A stretch of 64,000 nt of DNA, taken from positions 558,001 to 622,000 of the forward strand of contig JBDVBY010000001.1 in NCBI GenBank assembly GCA_039942715.1, in the 5' to 3' direction. Under the pieces are notes generated by a model. That model saw only the letters and a list, made by a program, of their open reading frames with translations. It searched no databases and was not told the DNA's origin. Of this stretch, positions 42,243 through 49,720 are shown piece by piece. Position 1 is the first letter of the stretch. Every line of letters begins with the position of its first letter. The DNA is from JABDJX01 sp039942715 (lineage in GTDB: Bacteria; Pseudomonadota; Alphaproteobacteria; Rhodobacterales; Rhodobacteraceae). A program made the translations under genes and the position numbers.

Positions 42243-45029
42243 CTACCCGCTGTCGCTGCCCGTGCCAATATGCGCATCAATCAAGGCGGCGATCTGTTTT
42301 GTCAGATCGCCCACCTCTGTCTCCAACGCCTGCAAAGTCTCAAATCCTGTGGAGCGCGCAAAAAATGCCGTGGCCCCTGCACCAAAGTCGCCCGGATCGC
42401 TGGTAGCGCCTGCCGCCAAAAGCCGCATGGCGCATTGGCATTTCCAAAACAGATCGACCGCACGCTCCAGTAAGACCTGGTCCGCGTCGCTGAGATCAAA
42501 GGCGGCCGGCGCCTGTGCCATTTGCGTCCCGATATCTCGCGCAGCACTCCCCTTCAGCAACGCCGCGCTTTGCGCAAATAGCTCGATGTCCTGCAATCCA
42601 CCCGGCCCGGATTTCGGAGCAAGCGTGCTTTCGGAGGCCTTTGCGGCGGCAAGACGAGCGCGCATATCTGCGATGTCGCTGAGAGTTTTTGCGCGCTCTT
42701 TATTTCGGCTCAAAAGTTCCTGACGAAAGGCTTCTACATCCTCGCCAATCACACCAGCCCCAGCAATGGGGCGTGCGCGGGTCAGCGCCAGATGCTCCCA
42801 TGTCCACGCCTCCTCCGACTGATAGGATTTGAACGCCTCCAACGAAGTCGCAACTGGCCCTTGCCGCCCAGAGGGGCGCAGACGCATATCCACTTCATAA
42901 AGCCGCCCTTCTGACGTCGGCGCAGAAATGGCGGTGACCAAAGCTTGGGTCAGGCGCGCGTAGTATAGGCGTGTCGAGAGCGGGCGCGGCCCGTCAGAGC
43001 CCTCGGCCCCCTGCCCGTCATAAATCACGATCAGGTCCAGATCAGAGCCCGCGTTCAATCGCGCAGCCCCAAGCGAGCCCATAGCAATCACCACAGCGCC
43101 ACGCCCCGGTGCCGCTCCGTGCTTGAGCGCGAACTGCGCGGCGACAACCGGCCAAAGTGCTGCCACTGCAGCCTCGGCAAGATCCGCGTATTGTGCTCCG
43201 GCTGTTTGCGCATCAATCAGCCCGCGCAGGAAGTGAACGCCAGTGCGAAAGTGCCATTCGCGCACCCAGACACGGGCGCGGTCCAGCGCACCTTCGTAGT
43301 CATCCTCCTCCGTCAAAGCCTGACTAAGAGATTGACGTAGCGCCCTTTTACCCGGCCATTCGTCAAAGAACGCCCCACCAATGACCGCGTCAAACACGCC
43401 TGCGTTGCGCGCCAGATGTGCGCCCAGCGCCGGGGCCGTGTCGACCACATCGACGACCAGATCAAGCAGACTTGGGTTGGCCTCAAACAGCGAAAACATC
43501 TGCACGCCAGCCGGCAAACCTTGCAGGAAGCCGTCAAAATGCACCAAAGCCTCGTCCGGGCGCGCCGCGGCTTCAAGGCGTTGCAACAAGGCTGGGCGCA
43601 TACGTTTGAATATCTCAACCGCGCGCGGCGAGCGCAGCGAAGGATAGCCCGTCCAACGCGAAACGGTCTCGGCGAACGCGTCGGGCACGTGCGCGTCTGG
43701 TGTCGGCTCTCCGCTTTGCTCGTAAAGCCCTTCGGTCAGCTTTTTGACGCGATGAAGCGTGTCGGTGATGTGCTTGGCATAGTCTTGCGGCGTTTGCCCG
43801 GCGAGTGCTGCAAGCTGAGCAAATGCTTCCTCTGTGTCCGGCAAATCATGGGTCTGTTGATCTGCGATCATCTGCACGCGATGCTCGACCTCGCGCAGCG
43901 CCCGATAATCTGTGATGAGCGCGTCCTCGTACTCTGGCGTGATCCAGTTCTTTTCTGCCAGTTTGGTCAGCCCTGGCACCGTGCCTGCGACGCGCAAATC
44001 CGGGTCACGCCCGCCGGAAATGATCTGCCGCGTTTGAGTGAAAAACTCGATCTCGCGGATACCACCCGACCCCAGTTTCAGGTTGTGACCAAGATGCGAG
44101 ATCGGCGCGTAAAGGCCTTTGTGTTCGCGAATGCGCAAACGCATGTCCTGCGCATCTTGGATCGCGGCAAAATCCAGATGCCGCCGCCACACGAACGGAC
44201 GCAATGCATCCAGGAACCGCGCCCCTGCTCCAAGATCTCCTGCACAAGTGCGCGCTTTGACATAGGCCGCTCGTTCCCATGTGCGCCCGAACGCCTCGTA
44301 ATATCGCTCGCCCGCTTCCATCGAGATCGCAACAGGCGTCACCGCTGCATCGGGGCGCAAGCGCAGATCGGTGCGAAAGACATAGCCATCAGCCGTACGT
44401 TCAGAGAGGGTTTTGCACATCGCGCGCACGGCACGCACAAAACTGGCCCGCGCATCGGCGTATTGATCTGGCTCGAACCGCGTTTCATCATAAAGACAGA
44501 TCAGGTCGATATCGGACGAGTAATTCAACTCGTACGCCCCCATCTTGCCCATTGCCAAAACCGCCAGACCGCCAGCCGTGGCGATATCATCTTCGTTTTG
44601 CCCCGGAAGCTTGCCGCGCTGCACTTCGATACGGATGGCAGCCTTGAGCGCGCGATCTACCGCAAGATCAGCAAAGCGCGTCAATGCGCCCGTAACTTCG
44701 CCCAACGCCCAGACACCGCCCAGATCAGCCAGCCCAGTCAGCAACGCCACGCGCCCTTTGGCCACGCGCAGATCGTGCATCAGGTCTTTGTCGGCCCCGG
44801 CTGCAACCTCGCCCATCAAGGCGGCAAAGGCATCCTCAGGCGCTTGGTGCAACGCGGGGATCAACCAGGCGGCCTCTTTGGCGATCAAACCAGCCAGATA
44901 GGGCGAACTGCCCGCTGTGCCTGCCAACAGATCGGCTATGGGACCGCTAACCCCCGCAATGCCTGCATCTTTTGCACGACTTGCATCAAAAGGAATGGGG
45001 GTGCGGGTGATCCGATCGGCAAAACTCAT
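42243..45029 (-). CDS. glnE: Glutamine synthetase adenylyltransferase/deadenylyltransferase GlnE, 928 aa
   Basis: Two nucleotidyltransferase halves are visible: YSSDIDLICLYD with GYVFRTDLRLRPDA in the N-terminal half, and NAGSDLDLIVIYD with LYEVDMRLRPSG in the C-terminal half. The linker helical domain contains HVPDAFAETVSRWTGYPSLR. The protein modifies glutamine synthetase according to PII state, the core of nitrogen control. Length is normal for alphaproteobacteria. Divergent from the YbaK-like gene. Confidence 0.96.
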   Translation of the reverse strand: MSFADRITRTPIPFDASRAKDAGIAGVSGPIADLLAGTAGSSPYLAGLIAKEAAWLIPALHQAPEDAFAALMGEVAAGADKDLMHDLRVAKGRVALLTGLADLGGVWALGEVTGALTRFADLAVDRALKAAIRIEVQRGKLPGQNEDDIATAGGLAVLAMGKMGAYELNYSSDIDLICLYDETRFEPDQYADARASFVRAVRAMCKTLSERTADGYVFRTDLRLRPDAAVTPVAISMEAGERYYEAFGRTWERAAYVKARTCAGDLGAGARFLDALRPFVWRRHLDFAAIQDAQDMRLRIREHKGLYAPISHLGHNLKLGSGGIREIEFFTQTRQIISGGRDPDLRVAGTVPGLTKLAEKNWITPEYEDALITDYRALREVEHRVQMIADQQTHDLPDTEEAFAQLAALAGQTPQDYAKHITDTLHRVKKLTEGLYEQSGEPTPDAHVPDAFAETVSRWTGYPSLRSPRAVEIFKRMRPALLQRLEAAARPDEALVHFDGFLQGLPAGVQMFSLFEANPSLLDLVVDVVDTAPALGAHLARNAGVFDAVIGGAFFDEWPGKRALRQSLSQALTEEDDYEGALDRARVWVREWHFRTGVHFLRGLIDAQTAGAQYADLAEAAVAALWPVVAAQFALKHGAAPGRGAVVIAMGSLGAARLNAGSDLDLIVIYDGQGAEGSDGPRPLSTRLYYARLTQALVTAISAPTSEGRLYEVDMRLRPSGRQGPVATSLEAFKSYQSEEAWTWEHLALTRARPIAGAGVIGEDVEAFRQELLSRNKERAKTLSDIADMRARLAAAKASESTLAPKSGPGGLQDIELFAQSAALLKGSAARDIGTQMAQAPAAFDLSDADQVLLERAVDLFWKCQCAMRLLAAGATSDPGDFGAGATAFFARSTGFETLQALETEVGDLTKQIAALIDAHIGTGSDSG

Positions 45030-45104
45030 AAAGCCACGCTAACAACAGCGATGCCGGGCGGAAAGGGCTTGTAGGTGTTCCGGCGCGCAATCACACTGTG
45101 GCCC

Positions 45105-45572
45105 ATGAGTAAAAGTTTGAAACGCGTCACTCTTGCCTTGCGGGACGCTGACATTGAGCCAGAAATTTTGGAAATGCCCGGCGAGACGCGCACGGCAGCG
45201 GATGCCGCGCGCGAAGCTAGCTGTCACATCGATCAAATCGCCAAGTCGATCATCTTTCAGGGGAAGACCACGGGCGATGTGATCCTCTTCATCACCGCGG
45301 GCGGTAATCAAGTGGACCCGACGCGCGCTGCAGAGGTCGCAGGCGAGCCTTTGGGTCGTGCGGATGCAGCGGTTGTGCGCAAGGTGACGGGTTTTGCCAT
45401 TGGTGGTGTGGCCCCCATTGGCCATTTGACCGCGCCAAGGGCATTCTATGACCCAAGGTTACTGGATTTTGATGTGGTTTATGCGGCTGCAGGCACGCCA
45501 AGGCACATTTTTCCCATATCCCCAATGCGGCTCCTTGCGATATCGGGCGCGCAATCATCTGCATTTACATAA
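45105..45572 (+). CDS. YbaK/EbsC-type aminoacyl-tRNA editing protein, 155 aa
   Basis: ATG 45105. Features: ADAAREASCHIDQIAKSIIFQ with the conserved Lys-Ser, ILFITAGGNQVD, and GFAIGGVAPIGH followed by FYDPRLLDFDVVYAAAGTPR, all diagnostic for YbaK/ProX deacylases that clear mischarged Cys- or Ala-tRNA(Pro). Soluble and of usual length. Its stop overlaps the next ATG (TAATG). Confidence 0.9.
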   Translation: MSKSLKRVTLALRDADIEPEILEMPGETRTAADAAREASCHIDQIAKSIIFQGKTTGDVILFITAGGNQVDPTRAAEVAGEPLGRADAAVVRKVTGFAIGGVAPIGHLTAPRAFYDPRLLDFDVVYAAAGTPRHIFPISPMRLLAISGAQSSAFT

Positions 45573-46162
45573 TGACCCGGTGGATTGCCCTGATTGCCAT
45601 GGCCTTTGCGAACTCAGCACATGCCGATGCCGACCAGATCCTAGATGCGATCCGCAAGGAGGTGAACGAGCTTGCTATGGAGGTTGCAAATGAGGACGTT
45701 CCTGACTTGCTTGTCCAAGCCATTGATGCGTCCACCTCACTCGCGCACAGCTCGCTTCGCCGTATCATCTTGCGCGATGCAGGAATTAAGCCGGTTCTGG
45801 GTATGAAGGGCATCGCAGATAATATTGCTGCTCACGTGTTGATAAACGAGGTCATGACACCGCACGAAATCACAACCGGCTTTGCGTTGCGCGCCTATTT
45901 TGGTCGGGATTGTTATGGGTGGCGCGCCGCAAGCGCGGGTTTGCTTTCGGTTCAAGCGGATCAGGAGGACGACATCTCTCTGGTTACACTCGCGGCGCTG
46001 ACCATTGCGCCAAGTAGGTATATAAGAGACGAGCGTCATAGAACCGAGCGCGTTGCTCGCATCCTTGAAAACCTCACCAAAGCTCAGACAATCGCACCTG
46101 AGCGCTTAGATTCTCTGCGAAACTCTGCAATTCCCGATCCAAACGTTGGCCCTGGATGCTGA
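45572..46162 (+). CDS. Exported hypothetical protein, 196 aa
   Basis: Start overlaps the YbaK-like stop. Signal peptide MTRWIALIAMAFANSAHA. The mature part is helical and acidic (QILDAIRKEVNELAMEVANE) with one Cys in FGRDCYGWRAAS and one at the very C-terminal residue. No family recognised. Coupling to a tRNA-editing gene seems incidental. Confidence 0.65.
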   Translation: MTRWIALIAMAFANSAHADADQILDAIRKEVNELAMEVANEDVPDLLVQAIDASTSLAHSSLRRIILRDAGIKPVLGMKGIADNIAAHVLINEVMTPHEITTGFALRAYFGRDCYGWRAASAGLLSVQADQEDDISLVTLAALTIAPSRYIRDERHRTERVARILENLTKAQTIAPERLDSLRNSAIPDPNVGPGC

Positions 46163-46196
46163 ATATTATTATTTACTTTCAACGAATTATGTGATT

Positions 46197-46217
46197 AATG
46201 TAAAAACAGTTCACATT
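46197..46217 (-). promoter_or_regulatory. Operator copy 1 (inverted orientation)
   Basis: On the minus strand this 21-bp site reads AATGTGAA-N5-TTTACATT, the same pattern as the copy at 46254. It lies upstream of a -35-like TTGAAC. Together the two sites bracket the promoter of the DUF2852 gene. Confidence 0.55.
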
Positions 46218-46223
46218 TTCTCT

Positions 46224-46274
46224 TGAACCCCCTCCCGCAATTCCCATATTGGTAATGTGAAAGACATTTACATT
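46224..46274 (+). promoter_or_regulatory. Promoter with operator copy 2 for DUF2852 gene
   Basis: TTGAAC (about 46224) and CATATT (about 46246) spaced 16-17 bp form a sigma70-like promoter. Immediately downstream, 46254-46274 carries AATGTGAA-N5-TTTACATT. Centre-to-centre distance to copy 1 is 57 bp, between five and six helical turns, so repression by a looped or cooperative dimer pair is conceivable. The binder is unknown. Confidence 0.5.
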
Positions 46275-46307
46275 ACTCAAAACCGAAACCAACGAGGAGA
46301 CCAAGAG

Positions 46308-46733
46308 ATGACAACCGCGACACTGACTGCCACACCTGCCGATCGGGACAACCTGATGAAGCGTGGTGTTCACTGGCTTGATGCCCGCGGCAAGGGCGCA
46401 TGGATCGCGGCGATGGTCCTTGGCTTTATCTTATTCTGGCCTGTCGGCCTTGCCCTGCTGGCCTATGCAATCTGGAGCAAACGTATGTTTAACGGATCAT
46501 GTGCAAAGCGCACACATCACGCCCGCCACGCTTTCAAGACAAGCGGCAATTCGGCCTTTGACGCCTATAAAACCGACACGCTGCGCCGTTTGGAAGAAGA
46601 GCAGGACGCGTTCGAGGCTTTCTTGCAGCGTCTGCGCGAAGCCAAAGACAAGGCAGAGTTTGACGAGTTTATGGACGACCGTGCCCGCAAAGGCCCAAAG
46701 TCTGACGTAGACGGCGAAACTGTCGACGCCTAA
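46308..46733 (+). CDS. DUF2852-like membrane protein, 141 aa
   Basis: ATG 46308 with GAGGAG. One strong hydrophobic segment, GAWIAAMVLGFILFWPVGLALLAYAIW (about residues 30-57, given as start and end), then a charged helical tail LRRLEEEQDAFEAFLQRLRE. The tail pattern is that of DUF2852 proteins, common in Rhodobacterales and of unknown function. It is preceded by a bracketed promoter, so it is actively regulated. Confidence 0.8.
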   Translation: MTTATLTATPADRDNLMKRGVHWLDARGKGAWIAAMVLGFILFWPVGLALLAYAIWSKRMFNGSCAKRTHHARHAFKTSGNSAFDAYKTDTLRRLEEEQDAFEAFLQRLREAKDKAEFDEFMDDRARKGPKSDVDGETVDA

Positions 46734-46865
46734 AGCACGCGACGCATGACACCGGTCCAAGCGGTCCTCCCGCCGCTTTGACCACGGCGATCCCACCTTT
46801 TTTCCCCAAATATGGTGCGGGTCGCCCAATTCCTCTCACATCTAACCTTTAGGAACACCTGACCC

Positions 46866-47318
46866 ATGGCTTACACTACACATATGGACGGTTTGCCAAA
46901 CCCAATGAGCCAAAGCGCACTTTATGACGATGTGCCCTCCAAACGCTTTTTCGCATGGGTCATCGACGTGGTCTTGATCGCGATCCTGACGGCGCTTGTC
47001 ACACCGTTTACCTTTTTCACAGCGCTGTTCTTTCTACCTGTGCTCTATGCGATCCTAAGCTTTCTTTACCGTTGGGTAACGCTTTCCACGGGCTCGGCCA
47101 CATGGGGCATGCGCATGGTCGCTCTTGAGATGCGCCAAAGCGACGGTCGTCCATTTACTTCTGGCACCGCATTTATGCACACGGCTGGCTATGTTTTCAG
47201 CGTTGTTACCTTCCCGCTGCAACTGGTTTCTATCGCTTGCATGCTAATGAGTTCGCGCAAACAGGGTCTGACCGACATGGTCCTTGGCACCGCTGCCATT
47301 AACCGTGTGACACGATAA
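46866..47318 (+). CDS. RDD-family membrane protein, 150 aa
   Basis: RDD domain: KRFFAWVIDVVLIAILTALV with the Arg-Asp pattern in the first helix, TGSATWGMRMVALEMR, and RKQGLTDMVLGTAAI near the end. Three hydrophobic segments. RDD proteins are small inner-membrane proteins, some implicated in ion transport; the substrate here is unknown. Confidence 0.85.
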   Translation: MAYTTHMDGLPNPMSQSALYDDVPSKRFFAWVIDVVLIAILTALVTPFTFFTALFFLPVLYAILSFLYRWVTLSTGSATWGMRMVALEMRQSDGRPFTSGTAFMHTAGYVFSVVTFPLQLVSIACMLMSSRKQGLTDMVLGTAAINRVTR

Positions 47319-47436
47319 CCCGCTCAAACACCTCGCAAAACGCGCTGATCGCCCGAAATGGGGATTGGCGCGTCGTCGATTGCTTGTTAACGTATTGGTT
47401 AAGTACTTTTTTGTGACCCCCGACTTGTTAGGTGAG

Positions 47437-48261
47437 ATGCGCCACACACTTCCAATAGCGCCGCAGTTTTATGTGACCGCCCCACAGCCCTGCCCTTATT
47501 TAGAGGGACGGATGGAGCGTAAGCTGTTTACGGCGTTGCAGGGGGATTATGCTGAACAGCTGAACAACGCACTGTCCAAGCAAGGCTTTCGACGTTCGCA
47601 AAATGTGCTCTATCGCCCGTCCTGTTCGGAATGTTCGGCCTGCCTATCGGCGCGCATCCGCGTCGCTGACTTTGAAGTCTCGCGCAGCCAAAAGCGCACA
47701 CTGCGGCGCAACGATGCTTTGACGCGCGATGCCACCTCGCCTTGGGCAACAGAAGCGCAATATGCCCTGTTCCGCTCCTACCTCGATGATCGACACGCCG
47801 ATGGTGGAATGGCGGACATGGACATCTTTGAATTCGCCGCAATGATCGAAGAAACGCCCGTGCGCAGCCGCGTGGTCGAGTATTCGACAACCGAGACTGA
47901 TGGTAAAACCCTGCGCGCTGTTTGTCTGACAGATGTGCTCGATGATGGCTTGTCGATGGTCTATAGCTTTTTTGACCCTGCTATGCGCGACAAAAGCTTG
48001 GGCACCTACGTGATCTTAGACCACATCGAAATCGCGCGCGAAGCCGGGCTACCTTACGTTTATCTTGGGTACTGGGTGCCGGGTTCGGCAAAAATGGGCT
48101 ACAAAGCCAACTTCTCGGCACTTGAGGTTTATAGTGGCGGTCAGTGGCGCGATATTGGTGACCCCGACAGCCACATTGCCGAAACACACCCGCTTTCAAC
48201 CGATCCAATCGCGGAGCAGGTTGCGCGGATCAGCCTGCCGGATACACGGCCGACGAAATAG
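47437..48261 (+). CDS. bpt: Aspartate/glutamate leucyltransferase Bpt, 274 aa
   Basis: ATG 47437 begins MRHTLPIAPQFYVTAPQPCP, with the PQPCPYL block that opens this family. GFRRSQNVLYRPSCSECSAC holds the conserved Cys pair; later blocks are DVLDDGLSMVYSFFDP, SLGTYVILDHIEIA and YVYLGYWVPGSAKMGYKANF. It attaches Leu to N-terminal Asp/Glu for ClpAP degradation. Upstream in-frame codons lack a ribosome site. Confidence 0.93.
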   Translation: MRHTLPIAPQFYVTAPQPCPYLEGRMERKLFTALQGDYAEQLNNALSKQGFRRSQNVLYRPSCSECSACLSARIRVADFEVSRSQKRTLRRNDALTRDATSPWATEAQYALFRSYLDDRHADGGMADMDIFEFAAMIEETPVRSRVVEYSTTETDGKTLRAVCLTDVLDDGLSMVYSFFDPAMRDKSLGTYVILDHIEIAREAGLPYVYLGYWVPGSAKMGYKANFSALEVYSGGQWRDIGDPDSHIAETHPLSTDPIAEQVARISLPDTRPTK

Positions 48262-48430
48262 CGCTGCAAACCTGAGCTAAAAACCCATAAGTTCCCAGTT
48301 TCGTTAACCTAAAATTTCATTTTAACTTGTGTAAGATTGAACTTAGGAGAATCTATTGCGGCAACGCAGACAGCCATGCACAACGTGGATGCGACGAAAC
48401 GGACTGTTTGAACATTGGCCATGGCCATTA

Positions 48431-48446
48431 ACACTAGATATAGTGT
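48431..48446. promoter_or_regulatory. NrdR-box-like palindrome upstream of repeat protein
   Basis: ACACTA-GATA-TAGTGT, a perfect 6-4-6 palindrome close to the published NrdR box pattern ACAC-WATATATW-GTGT, but single where NrdR boxes are usually paired. A second palindrome TGGCCATGGCCA lies at 48416-48427. The gene downstream is not a ribonucleotide reductase gene, so another regulator is possible. Confidence 0.4.
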
Positions 48447-48503
48447 ATTATCCCGATTGTTAACGAGTTATGCGCTATAAAAGCTGGAACGGGGAGACTT
48501 AAA

Positions 48504-49067
48504 GTGAATAATACACGCGCTTATACTGGGACCATCGCGGCAGCAGGGCTTGCTGCCTTCGTCATTTTCAACGCTACGCCAGTTTTGGCGGGCAGCTATG
48601 GATCGAGCGCAGTAGCCGATTCAAATGTTTCTAACCAACAAGCGGCGCAAGGTACGGTGTGGTGCGAGCGGCTAGATGCAAGCGTCACAGAGTCGTTGTT
48701 TCGTCAAATGGATTGCGGTTCAGGAGAGGTCGGCATTGCCAGACCTGCTGTGGCCGGTGAGCGGGTCACAAACCGCGGGCAATCGATTTTTGATAGATTT
48801 CCACACAATCGCAAAGCGCCTGCCGCATCGACAGATAGCGATAGCGATATTGTGACAACCGTGTCGACAACCCCAACTTCGGGCGATCCGGATGGGCCTA
48901 CCGCAGGCGACCCTGACGAGCCAACCAAGGGTGATCCAGACACGGGCGGACCAGATACGGATGGGCCGGATACGGGCGGGCCAGATAAGAACGTGCCGGA
49001 CACAGACGGGCCTACCAATGACGGCCCCGATACGGATAATCCGAAAGATGTCACAAAGACGTTCTGA
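48504..49067 (+). CDS. Exported protein with Gly-Pro-Asp repeat tail, 187 aa
   Basis: GTG 48504 with GGGGAG. N-terminal hydrophobic segment IAAAGLAAFVIFNATPVLAG acts as signal peptide. A short Cys-bearing region (VWCERLDAS, MDCGSGEV) follows, then a Ser/Thr stretch and a tail of G-D-P and G-P-D-T units over about 60 residues. The acidic low-complexity tail suggests a surface or cell-wall spacer. No fold recognised. Confidence 0.65.
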   Translation: MNNTRAYTGTIAAAGLAAFVIFNATPVLAGSYGSSAVADSNVSNQQAAQGTVWCERLDASVTESLFRQMDCGSGEVGIARPAVAGERVTNRGQSIFDRFPHNRKAPAASTDSDSDIVTTVSTTPTSGDPDGPTAGDPDEPTKGDPDTGGPDTDGPDTGGPDKNVPDTDGPTNDGPDTDNPKDVTKTF

Positions 49068-49097
49068 CATCGCTTTGTTGACTGAATGTTGAGTTTT

Positions 49098-49134
49098 AGG
49101 CGCGACCAATCAATGGGTCGCGCCTTTCTCTTTA
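49098..49134 (+). terminator. Terminator after the repeat protein
   Basis: AGGCGCGACC and GGTCGCGCCT pair around a 7-8 nt loop, followed by TTCTCTTT. Ends the gene at 48504; the next gene is convergent. Confidence 0.85.
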
Positions 49135-49188
49135 CGCGGGCCGACGTGCTCAGTCTGAATAGACTGCCCGAAACGTCTCAACTGCCGT

Positions 49189-49710
49189 TTAGCGCGCAGA
49201 ATTCAGGTCGTATTGGTCACCGTTCTCGTCCCAGATATTCCACTTCTTCATGACAGAGCCGATTTTATCTGTCCAAACGAACCCGTCTTCTTCCTTTTGC
49301 GCATAACCCGTTGTGACAAGCAGATTTGCCGCCTTGGCCAAAGTTTGAGGAACGGTGAACCTTTCGCGGCCTCCGCTTATGGTCCCCTCATAACTCACGT
49401 AGTTTTCGATGAAGGCAGACAGCAGCTCGTCGAACGCCTTTCTTGAGACACTGTTTAGATTGGACATGTGTTGGCGCACTTGGGTTGTTGGGATGAGCGC
49501 CTTGTGAATCGTGTAGTGCTTGCCCTGCTGGTAAACGCCCACGAGGTTGAGTGCCATGCAACCAGCCTCATAATTTGACTGCCCCAAATTGTAGACCTCG
49601 CCATCGGTGACACCCTCACCAAGATCGCGCCACATCTTATCCGCCACAAGATAAGCCAGCTCATTCGCCAACTGTCGTTCTGGCAGGTTAAGCTGACCCT
49701 GATCGCTCAA
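49189..49710 (-). CDS. Hypothetical protein linked to TRAP operon, 173 aa
   Basis: Soluble, no signal: ERQLANELAYLVADKMWRDL, YNLGQSNYEAGCMALNLVGV, ENYVSYEGTISGGRERF and a C-terminal WTDKIGSVMKKWNIWD that looks like a winged-helix end. Family not recognised. It starts 10 bp after the large TRAP subunit and is in the same direction, so it is likely co-transcribed and may adjust the transporter or its regulation. Confidence 0.65.
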   Translation of the reverse strand: MSDQGQLNLPERQLANELAYLVADKMWRDLGEGVTDGEVYNLGQSNYEAGCMALNLVGVYQQGKHYTIHKALIPTTQVRQHMSNLNSVSRKAFDELLSAFIENYVSYEGTISGGRERFTVPQTLAKAANLLVTTGYAQKEEDGFVWTDKIGSVMKKWNIWDENGDQYDLNSAR

Positions 49711-49720
49711 ATTGCGCCCC

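Noticed and set aside
43416..45074. 552-codon plus-strand frame opposite glnE
   Set aside because: Shadow: glnE has full two-domain homology on the other strand.
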